Below, piece by piece: positions 28,813 through 35,882 of a DNA stretch of 64,000 nucleotides. Location of the stretch: the NCBI RefSeq assembly GCF_042427745.1, contig NZ_JBHMFA010000015.1. The stretch is one strand, 5' to 3'. Position 1 is the first letter of the stretch, and each line of letters opens with the position of its first letter. A model generated the notes under the pieces. The model made no database searches. It was given only the letters and a program-made list of their open reading frames with translations, and was not told where the DNA came from. The DNA is from Algibacter miyuki. Its GTDB lineage: Bacteria; Bacteroidota; Bacteroidia; Flavobacteriales; Flavobacteriaceae. The translations under genes and the position numbers were made by a program.

Positions 28813-30741
28813 ATGTTACAAAGTAATATAGATAAATCAACAGATTTTGAAAAAAGGTTTGAAAGTGCAGGTTCTATAGTTTTTGAAAATTCAGACACAG
28901 CGTCCAAAGCTGTAGCGAAAGAAATTGCAGATCTCATACGTGTGAAACAAGCACAAAAGCAACCATGTATTTTGGGGTTAGCTACTGGCTCGTCACCCAA
29001 AGGATTGTATGCCGAATTAGTACGTTTACATAAAGAAGAAGGCTTAAGCTTTAAAAACGTTATATCTTTCAATTTAGATGAATACTACCCAATGGAGCCC
29101 GATTCTATAAACAGTTACGTGCGGTTTATGAAGGAGTTACTCTTTAATCATGTGGATATTTTACCCGAAAATTATCATATACCAGATGGGACTTTGTCAA
29201 ACGATGATATCGCTACTTATTGTAGTCAATACGAAGAAAAAATAGAAGCTTTAGGCGGTATCGATTTACAAATATTGGGTATTGGAGGTAATGGACATAT
29301 CGGATTTAACGAATCGGGGTCATTACAAAATTCAAAAACACGCCTAGTCGCTTTAGATCATATCACTAGAGTAGCGGCCAGTGGTGATTTTTCAGGATTA
29401 AACAATACGCCAAGAACTGCTATTACCTTAGGCGTTAAAAAGATAATGGAAGCCAAGAGAGTGATACTTATGGCTTGGGGAGAAGGCAAATCGAATATTG
29501 CAAAACAATCTATAGAAGGACCTGTAACCAATTTAGTACCTGCTTCATTTTTGCAAGAGCATAATAACGCGACTTTCGTTTTAGATAAAGAAGCTGCTTC
29601 TAAACTTACACGTATTAATACTCCTTGGCTTGTAGAAAAAATTACATGGACCGATAAGCTGATACGTAAAGCGGTATTAGGTTTAGCGCTTCATTTAAAG
29701 AAACCTATTTTAATGCTTACCGATGCCGATTATATTGAAAACGGTATGAGTGATTTATTGGCAGACTCTGGACCTGCTTACGATATAAACATTAAAATTT
29801 TTAATAAACTACAAAATACTATTACGGGTTGGCCTGGAGGTAAACCGAATGCAGATGATAGCAAACGTCCAGAACGTGCCGAACCAGCAAAAAAGCGAGT
29901 GCTTATATTTAGTCCGCATCCCGATGATGATATCATTAGTATGGGAGGTACTTTTAAGCGCTTACACGAACAAGGTCATGAAGTGCATATAGGATATCAA
30001 ACATCTGGAAATATAGCTGTGGCCGATGATGAAGCCTTACGTTTCGCAAGTTTTGTATGCGATTATAATGATAAATTTGGAATAGAAAGTCCAGAGGCCG
30101 AAAACATCTACAAAAAAGCGGTAGCCTTTCTTAAAAACAAAAAAGCAAGTGAAATAGATATTCCTGAGGTACGATACATTAAAGGCTTAATTAGAAAAGG
30201 AGAAGCTGAATCTACATCTTATTTTATTGGGCTTATCGATGCTCAAATTCATTTTATGGAATTACCATTTTATGAAACGGGTACTATTGAAAAAAATCCT
30301 TTAGGTGAAGAAGATATTCAAATAACCATGGATCTAATCGAAAAAATTAAGCCGCATCAAATATTTGCAGCGGGCGATTTAGCCGATCCACATGGCACGC
30401 ACAAAGTATGTTTAGATGCTATTTTTAAAGCTGTAAAAGAATTAAAACCGAAGAAATTTATGAACGACTGTTGGGTGTGGTTATACCGTGGAGCATGGCA
30501 AGAATGGGGGATTGATGAAATTGAAATGGCGATACCTATGAGTCCAGATCAAGTTCTTGAAAAACGTAAAGGTATTTTTAAACATCAATCTCAAAAAGAT
30601 GGCGTGGTGTTTCAAGGAACCGATAGTAGAGAGTTTTGGCAACGTGCAGAAGATAGAAACAGAGAAACTGCCGATTTATACCATCAATTAGGTTTATCAC
30701 ACTACGCAGCTATGGAAGCTTTTGTGAGATGGGAATTCTAG
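28813..30741 (+). CDS. nagB: Glucosamine-6-phosphate deaminase fused to PIG-L/LmbE-like deacetylase domain
   Basis: 642 aa, cytoplasmic. The N-terminal half (about 20-270) is a NagB domain with FNLDEYY (86-92, Asp89) and GIGGNGHIGFNES (157-168, His162, Glu167). After a linker, the C-terminal half (about 360-640) is a PIG-L/LmbE-type domain with SPHPDDD (367-373) and a second metal-site motif DPHGTH. PIG-L enzymes remove acetyl groups from GlcNAc-containing molecules. This fusion is common in Bacteroidetes and is usually annotated simply as NagB. It follows the MFS transporter by 47 bp, forming an import-and-catabolism pair. Whether the C-terminal domain deacetylates an amino-sugar phosphate is not known from the sequence. 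Confidence 0.9.
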   Translation: MLQSNIDKSTDFEKRFESAGSIVFENSDTASKAVAKEIADLIRVKQAQKQPCILGLATGSSPKGLYAELVRLHKEEGLSFKNVISFNLDEYYPMEPDSINSYVRFMKELLFNHVDILPENYHIPDGTLSNDDIATYCSQYEEKIEALGGIDLQILGIGGNGHIGFNESGSLQNSKTRLVALDHITRVAASGDFSGLNNTPRTAITLGVKKIMEAKRVILMAWGEGKSNIAKQSIEGPVTNLVPASFLQEHNNATFVLDKEAASKLTRINTPWLVEKITWTDKLIRKAVLGLALHLKKPILMLTDADYIENGMSDLLADSGPAYDINIKIFNKLQNTITGWPGGKPNADDSKRPERAEPAKKRVLIFSPHPDDDIISMGGTFKRLHEQGHEVHIGYQTSGNIAVADDEALRFASFVCDYNDKFGIESPEAENIYKKAVAFLKNKKASEIDIPEVRYIKGLIRKGEAESTSYFIGLIDAQIHFMELPFYETGTIEKNPLGEEDIQITMDLIEKIKPHQIFAAGDLADPHGTHKVCLDAIFKAVKELKPKKFMNDCWVWLYRGAWQEWGIDEIEMAIPMSPDQVLEKRKGIFKHQSQKDGVVFQGTDSREFWQRAEDRNRETADLYHQLGLSHYAAMEAFVRWEF

Positions 30742-30843
30742 AACAATTATATCTGTTTTGAATATCTATAACTAGAAACAACATTTTAGTAATTAAAAAA
30801 TTAAGTATTGAATAATATATAACCACCATAAAAATCAGTAAAT

Positions 30844-31977
30844 ATGAAGAGAACATTATTTTTAACTTGTCTAATAGTATTAACATTTGCTTTCGAAGCA
30901 AGTGCACTTCGATCCATGTACGTTAATGGTTTTGCATCTATTTTAGGAGATGAAACCGCCGAAAACAATTTATTGTCTTACGCACAAACTAATGGAATAG
31001 AAAAATTATTATTGTATGATCTTCATATTGTAAATAGTAGCCATAACTTATCAAATGTTTCATCAAATCAGATTTTAGCAGACTTTATATCTAAGGCTAA
31101 AACAAATTATGGCGTGCTTTCGGTTGGTGCTGTAGCAGAAAATGCTTGGTTTTTTACCAATGTAATAAACACTTATAATAATAGTAGAACCAATGCTACT
31201 GATAAATTTGATGTTTATAATTTAGAATTTGAATATTGGGGAGATAGTGCAGTTGGTCCAGGAGGATATTACTGTAATACGTATTTGGGATCAACGGAAT
31301 ATCCTTGTTCTAACGATGGTGCCTTTAAGTTTGTACTTTCAATTTTAGATGATATGAGAAGCTTGGCGCATAATAATTCTCATCCTATAACTACAGAAGC
31401 TTATTTAGGGTGGCCAACGACAGCTCAGGCAGAAGAATTGGGTGATCATTTAGATGAATTACTTTTACATGCCTATGTTGCTAATCCTAATACGAGTTTT
31501 AGTTATGCGAAAGACAGACTGATTGATTTTGCTAATGGTACACCAGGTTTAGATGTGTCTATTATTTTTTCATCAGAGCCAAATTTTATGCAAAATTGGC
31601 TACTTAGTAACTCTATGAGTGCTGCGGAAGATATTTTTACAATAGATTGGATGAATGCATCGTCGGCATGGACTAATAACATAAATTTAACCGGATTCAC
31701 TTATTTTGCTTATAGTTTTAATGAAAATGTAACGCTGTCCACAGGTGTTCAAGACGTTGCAAATAATGTGATGGTTTATCCTAATCCTGTTAAAAACACG
31801 CTTTATATTGAAAATCTTAACAATGTAAAAAGCATAATGGTTTACAATAATATGGGGCAATTACTTATGGAAACTAAGGCTGAAGAAATTGATTTTACTC
31901 AGTTTAATAAGGGACTATATTTTTTGAAAATGGATACAGATAAAGGAGTAGAAACAAAAAAAATATTAAAAAATTAG
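30844..31977 (+). CDS. Uncharacterised secreted protein with T9SS sorting domain
   Basis: No family was recognised with confidence. It has a signal peptide (1-21, ending SA) and a ~280-residue body with alternating strands and helices suggesting an alpha/beta barrel (for example IEKLLLYDLHIV, YNLEFEYWGD, HLDELLLHAYV, VSIIFSSEPNF). The C-terminus (about 300-377) is a type A T9SS sorting domain: MVYPNPVKNTLYIE, MVYNNMGQLL and KGLYFLKM. The acidic EFEYW (near 129-133) recalls the catalytic strand of chitinase-like barrels but lacks the DxxDxDxE spacing. It follows NagB by 102 bp and precedes a strong terminator. A secreted glycosidase or binding protein for the same glycan is an inference only. 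Confidence 0.55.
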   Translation: MKRTLFLTCLIVLTFAFEASALRSMYVNGFASILGDETAENNLLSYAQTNGIEKLLLYDLHIVNSSHNLSNVSSNQILADFISKAKTNYGVLSVGAVAENAWFFTNVINTYNNSRTNATDKFDVYNLEFEYWGDSAVGPGGYYCNTYLGSTEYPCSNDGAFKFVLSILDDMRSLAHNNSHPITTEAYLGWPTTAQAEELGDHLDELLLHAYVANPNTSFSYAKDRLIDFANGTPGLDVSIIFSSEPNFMQNWLLSNSMSAAEDIFTIDWMNASSAWTNNINLTGFTYFAYSFNENVTLSTGVQDVANNVMVYPNPVKNTLYIENLNNVKSIMVYNNMGQLLMETKAEEIDFTQFNKGLYFLKMDTDKGVETKKILKN

Positions 31978-32073
31978 ATTAAAGTAAGTTGCTAACTAAG
32001 AGCTGTTTAATTTTGAGTTTAGTCATTGGTTTTTCTACTTAATGCTCTTTAAATGTTATGTGAATTATTTTAT

Positions 32074-32104
32074 AAAGCCGGTAAAATTTTTACCGGCTTT
32101 TTTT
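32074..32104. terminator. Bidirectional terminator between convergent genes
   Basis: AAGCCGGTAAAA (32075-32086) pairs with TTTTACCGGCTT (32088-32099), flanked by A and T runs on both sides. It ends transcripts from the T9SS protein gene (plus) and the LacI gene (minus). Confidence 0.88.
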
Positions 32105-32120
32105 GTTTTCAGGAAGCTAT

Positions 32121-33146
32121 TTAATTTCGAGTACTAGATTCACGTACAATCAATTCTGTTTTCAGGGTGATAATTTCAGATGTTATAGAGTCATCTTTTT
32201 CCTCAATTTGACGAATTAATAATTTAGTTGCGGCTTCTCCCATTTGAAAAGCGCGGTCATTAATGGTTGTTAAATGAGGTTCTATAATTTTAGAAATAGG
32301 ATAATTACTAAAGCCCACAATAGCAACATCTTCAGGGATCTTTATTTCAGCTTTTCTAAATACTTGAATGACACTTACGGCTGTATAATCGTTCGCACAA
32401 AAAATGCCATCTGGTTTTAGGTCGCTTTTCAAGTATTTTTCGGCACATTTTACACCTTCGTCATAGCTCAGGTTATTCGTAAATAATATTAAAGACTCTT
32501 CTATAGGAATATGATGTTTTTTAAGAGCAGCTTTGAATCCTTCTAAACGTGCCTTAAAAATAGTGGTGGTTTGGCTACCAGAAATGTGCCCAATACGTTT
32601 ACATCCACTTTTTATGAGATGTTCAGTAGCTAAATACGCCGATTCAAAATCGTTAATAATGATCTTATTTGCATCAAAATCAGTTGGTACGCGGTCATAA
32701 AACACAAGTGGAATACCAAGTTTATTGATCTTTTTAAAATGATCGCAAGTTTTGGTTTCTATGCCTAAACATACAATAACGCCATCAACCATTTTGTTTT
32801 GAAGAATTTTTACAATTTCCTTTTCTCTTTTAAGTGAATCTTTAGATTGAAATATAGTAACATTATAACCATTATTGTATGCAAACTCTTCAATGCCACT
32901 AATCACTAACGAGTGAAAATGAATATCAATTCGAGGCACAATAACGCCAATGGTTTGTGTTTTTTTCTTTCTAAAACTAGAAGCGATTGAATTAGGTGTA
33001 AATCCTAATTCTTCAGCCATTTTTTGCACTCTCTTTTTTGTAGCATCACTGATAGCTGGATGGTTTCCTAAAGCTCTAGAAATGGTAGAGGGCGATAGGT
33101 TTAAATCTTTGGCTAAATCTTTTAAGGTGATTCTGGAGTTCTTCAT
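32121..33146 (-). CDS. LacI-family transcriptional regulator
   Basis: 341-aa repressor. The N-terminal helix-turn-helix and hinge (about 5-60) read ITLKDLAKDLNLSPSTISRAL...AEELGFTPNSIASSFR. The rest is a periplasmic-binding-protein-like sugar sensor (IGVIVPRIDIHF; GVIVCLG; GIFCANDYTAVSVIQVF; VAIVGFSN). Two CAAACGTTTG-type sites lie upstream of this gene (33158-33167 and 33296-33307), so it probably represses itself. The same core forms a perfect palindrome at the SusC promoter of set A, about 29 kb away, the best-supported external target. A decayed copy of this gene lies at 12555-13065. The inducer is unknown; a GlcNAc derivative is inferred from the target. Confidence 0.92.
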   Translation of the reverse strand: MKNSRITLKDLAKDLNLSPSTISRALGNHPAISDATKKRVQKMAEELGFTPNSIASSFRKKKTQTIGVIVPRIDIHFHSLVISGIEEFAYNNGYNVTIFQSKDSLKREKEIVKILQNKMVDGVIVCLGIETKTCDHFKKINKLGIPLVFYDRVPTDFDANKIIINDFESAYLATEHLIKSGCKRIGHISGSQTTTIFKARLEGFKAALKKHHIPIEESLILFTNNLSYDEGVKCAEKYLKSDLKPDGIFCANDYTAVSVIQVFRKAEIKIPEDVAIVGFSNYPISKIIEPHLTTINDRAFQMGEAATKLLIRQIEEKDDSITSEIITLKTELIVRESSTRN

Positions 33147-33156
33147 ATTAATGAAA

Positions 33157-33168
33157 ACAAACGTTTGC
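33157..33168. promoter_or_regulatory. LacI-family operator O3 (autoregulatory)
   Basis: The palindrome CAAACGTTTG (33158-33167) followed by CT lies 11 bp upstream of the LacI start codon, in the predicted leader. It has the same core as the SusC set A operators. Confidence 0.68.
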
Positions 33169-33252
33169 TGTTAAAAGGGTATCTGTAATTTGTTATCAAG
33201 TAAAAAAGTTAAGCTATTTATACTTTTCGAATGAAAAACGATACAAATTAAA

Positions 33253-33284
33253 CAAATTTAATTTATAAATAAAGTTAAAACAGA
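33253..33284 (-). promoter_or_regulatory. Probable promoter of the LacI gene
   Basis: On the minus strand TAAATTTG (33260-33253) matches the -7 element TAnnTTTG. About 20 bp further upstream is TCTG (33284-33281), a 3 of 4 match to TTTG. It lies between operators O3 and O4, fitting autoregulation. Confidence 0.45.
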
Positions 33285-33293
33285 GAAATAGTT

Positions 33294-33309
33294 ATGCAAG
33301 CGTTTGCTT
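33294..33309. promoter_or_regulatory. LacI-family operator O4 (autoregulatory, distal)
   Basis: GCAAGCGTTTGC (33296-33307) is a near-perfect palindrome with one mismatch, very close to the TGCAAACGTTTGCA core. Its centre is 139 bp from that of O3, so the pair could allow DNA looping. Confidence 0.62.
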
Positions 33310-33466
33310 AAAATTTATTACTCTCTATAGGCTTATGTTTGGTTTTTTGTTGATTTTAAACGAAATAGTCAAGCTAAAAGTAAACTACGCTTTTGAAGAA
33401 GCCTAGTTAATGTTTTTTCAGTTGAATGATAAAAGAATTACTGGGTGTTAAACTTAAAAATTAATA

Positions 33467-33505
33467 AAATTAGAACTCATAAATAATACCTGTGAGTTCT
33501 AATTT
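33467..33505 (-). terminator. Rho-independent terminator of the dehydrogenase-like gene
   Basis: A perfect 13-bp stem, AAATTAGAACTCA (33467-33479) with TGAGTTCTAATTT (33493-33505), is followed on the minus strand by a U-rich tail. It ends 12 bp after the 33518 stop codon. Confidence 0.78.
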
Positions 33506-33517
33506 AATGTAAACTTC

Positions 33518-34168
33518 TTAATTAGAAAATAAAACCCTATTGTCTTTATAAATTATTTTTTGATTTGAAATAGACCTTCCGGAAATTAATAGTAAACATT
33601 GGTTTACTAGAAAATCAAGGTTGTCAATGGTTTGTTCAGAAAAATAAACCATATTTTGTTTAACATTATTGTTTGGTACCGGTTGATGGTTTACGTTAAA
33701 TAATGCGCCGTTATCACTATGAAGATTTGAGTAATCGTTTAAGGGGTCATAAGTGTTTATTTGGTCTTCATTCGGATTTAATATCAACATATTACCTTGA
33801 GATGCATTCAGGTACGGCGTAGCGCAATCCATAATTAATTGGTGATAATTTTTACTAAAAGCTAACTGTGTTAATACATTTTCAAGAGGCGCATTAAGAG
33901 AACCGATGGTATAATCTGTTTTACTTATTACAACATCTATTTTTTTACGAATATTAAAAACTGCAACGAAAGTATTTTTTATGGAGGTGGTGGTAATAAT
34001 AACCCGGTTTAAATGTTTTACAACAATGTGTCCATGCACATCATTTTCTATAAAATAGGGCGAACATCCGGCTTTTATAATTTTATTAATAATCGCGTCT
34101 TCAAGTTTTGTTAAACCATCATAACATCTATTAATAATGATAACTTTGTTTTTTAATCGTAAATCCAT
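33518..34168 (-). CDS. Degenerate short-chain dehydrogenase-like protein (probable pseudoenzyme)
   Basis: 216 aa, intact frame. Its outline follows a short-chain dehydrogenase (SDR): LKNKVIII at 5-12 (normally followed by TGGxxGIG, here NRCYDGLT), RKKIDVVI where SDRs have a KIDVLVNNAG strand, then LNASQGNMLILN where SDRs have a KGNIINISS strand, and NLDFLVNQCLLLISGRSISNQ/KIIYKD where SDRs have an IADxVxFLLSxxSSxxTGQxIxVDGG end. The cofactor glycines and the YxxxK catalytic pair are absent, and the middle is shortened (SDRs are about 250 aa). It is downstream of the fucose kinase gene on the same strand. It may be a pseudoenzyme, a regulator, or a gene in decay that has kept its frame. Confidence 0.5.
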   Translation of the reverse strand: MDLRLKNKVIIINRCYDGLTKLEDAIINKIIKAGCSPYFIENDVHGHIVVKHLNRVIITTTSIKNTFVAVFNIRKKIDVVISKTDYTIGSLNAPLENVLTQLAFSKNYHQLIMDCATPYLNASQGNMLILNPNEDQINTYDPLNDYSNLHSDNGALFNVNHQPVPNNNVKQNMVYFSEQTIDNLDFLVNQCLLLISGRSISNQKIIYKDNRVLFSN

Positions 34169-34399
34169 TAGATAGTATAAAAATTACGTTCGTATTAAAA
34201 GCTTATTTTATTATTATGAAATTAAGAGCGGAAATTGCTCATTCTTATATTTTTATAAAACGCATATATCACAATAATGAATTCAAAAGTATTTATAAAG
34301 CATGCTGAGCTGTTGCTCAAATTCGCTAATTTGTTTCTCTAATCTGCTATTTTATTAATTATTCTAGGAATAACTTTGATCATTTCATTTCTGTAAGAT

Positions 34400-35719
34400 T
34401 TATTGGTGTAAATAGTCTTTCATAAGCATGGCTGCACCTAAAGCGCTCGCGTTTTTACCTTTCGGAAATTGAATATGCTGTTCAGGCATCATTTGAGTTA
34501 GGTATTCAACAAAAATGTTATTTCTATTAAAACCACCAGAAATATAAACGTCTTTTAAATTATTATTGGTGTCTAAAATGCGCTCAATGCCTTGATGCAC
34601 GCGTTGGCTTATTTCAAAAATAAGTTGATAGTAAGCATGCTCGTAGCTTTTAAATGAGTCAAGTTCTTTTAAGTTTCCTTTGAAATCATTCGGAATATTC
34701 CCCGGGAAAAACATGTGTTTAGATGCTGAAAGTATTTCGTTACAGAGTGCTTTATTTAGAGTTAATTCGAGGAAATGACTTTTATCAACTTCAAAATAAT
34801 TACTTAAAGCAATGGCATTAACTTCATGCACGCACCCTAAAAATTGCATAGACGATTTTATTTGTTTTTTGTCTGGCGTCATAAAACAAAGGCAATCATT
34901 TTTTAACTGATTTTCGGTTAGAGTTTCTTTACTGAAAGGGTTCATGCAAATAATCCAAGTACCAGTGGAAAGCAAAACAAATTCTCTATCTGTACTTTTA
35001 TTATTTTCCAATAAAGGAATTATAGAAGACGAACTATCGTGTAAACCTTTACCAATAAATATGTCTTGCCCATTTACAACAGATAAAGCTGCGTTTTTCC
35101 CCGGTTTCGGTTCTGGTAAATGAATGTTTTCATCTTTTAACCAATCGTGATATTGCATCGTGTCGTAATCCCAAATGGCTGTATGCGCTCCAACCGAGGT
35201 GAAATCGGCTGTGGCTTTCTTGGAAAATAAATAGCTTAAATATTGGGGGTAGTGCAAAATGGTTTCTACTTGGTTCCAAAAATGCGGTTTGCTCTGTTTT
35301 AGCCAGTACATTTGCAATCCGGAGTTTAGCATGCCATAAGCGGGAGAGGCTGTTTTTCTAGAAAAAGATTCAACGCAGCCTTGAGATTCGTAGAACGGGT
35401 TAAAGTCAATATTTAAAGGTTTTAAATAGTTATACAGTGGTGTAATTCGTTTTCCGTTTTTATCTAAATATACCAAGGTGGCGCCATGGGTAGAAAAGTT
35501 TATGGCTTTTATGGTATAGTCCTGCTTGTCTTGTATCGTTTTTATTTCTGTTTGTATCCAGGTTTCAATGGCTTCTATATCATCACAAGGGGAATTGTCA
35601 TCATCTTTCACTTCTTCAAATCGAATGGAGTTGGTGTAAACAACATTGAAATTTTTATCGAATAAGAATATTTTTTTATTGGTTTTTCCAATATCAAAAA
35701 CGGCTATAACCTGTGTCAT
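34400..35719 (-). CDS. fucK: FGGY-family carbohydrate kinase, probable L-fuculokinase
   Basis: Cytoplasmic sugar kinase phosphorylating a ketose with ATP. The N-terminal phosphate loop is FDIGKTNKKIFLFD (8-21); GLHDSSSSIIPLL and LSTGTWIICMNPF mark the second ATPase lobe, and the C-terminus has YISGGFNRNN and KGKNASALGAAML. At 439 aa it is somewhat shorter than typical FGGY kinases (about 480-500 aa). It lies 163 bp downstream of fucI, with a terminator-like hairpin between them. L-fuculose is the expected substrate from the FucI neighbour; L-rhamnulose is the main alternative because the partner aldolase looks RhaD-like. Confidence 0.78.
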   Translation of the reverse strand: MTQVIAVFDIGKTNKKIFLFDKNFNVVYTNSIRFEEVKDDDNSPCDDIEAIETWIQTEIKTIQDKQDYTIKAINFSTHGATLVYLDKNGKRITPLYNYLKPLNIDFNPFYESQGCVESFSRKTASPAYGMLNSGLQMYWLKQSKPHFWNQVETILHYPQYLSYLFSKKATADFTSVGAHTAIWDYDTMQYHDWLKDENIHLPEPKPGKNAALSVVNGQDIFIGKGLHDSSSSIIPLLENNKSTDREFVLLSTGTWIICMNPFSKETLTENQLKNDCLCFMTPDKKQIKSSMQFLGCVHEVNAIALSNYFEVDKSHFLELTLNKALCNEILSASKHMFFPGNIPNDFKGNLKELDSFKSYEHAYYQLIFEISQRVHQGIERILDTNNNLKDVYISGGFNRNNIFVEYLTQMMPEQHIQFPKGKNASALGAAMLMKDYLHQ

Positions 35720-35812
35720 TGCTTTTAGGTTTTAAAAATGAAACGTTTCCTCTGTATATGCTTTTTCAACTTAAATGAAAGCGTAACATCTTGTTAGGAA
35801 TATGAATTTATA

Positions 35813-35858
35813 AATCAAAAAAAAGGATTAACGTAGTGTTTAAATTGTTAACCCTTTT
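35813..35858 (-). terminator. Terminator or attenuator after fucI
   Basis: AAAAGGATTAAC (35821-35832) pairs with GTTAACCCTTTT (35847-35858) with one mismatch. On the minus strand it is followed by eight Us, fitting a terminator for the aldolase-fucI transcript, with possible read-through into the kinase. Confidence 0.65.
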
Positions 35859-35882
35859 TGATTTTTCAATAGGATTTATCTT

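Larger units (their letters stand above)
33147..33517. other. LacI upstream control region
   Basis: 371 bp between LacI and the dehydrogenase-like gene, both on the minus strand. It contains operators O3 and O4, a probable minus-strand promoter, and the terminator of the upstream gene, all listed separately. No ORF was seen. Confidence 0.55.

Noticed and set aside
28641..29072. 143-codon minus-strand frame across the MFS/NagB boundary
   Set aside because: It overlaps two well-supported genes and has no domain or signal features.
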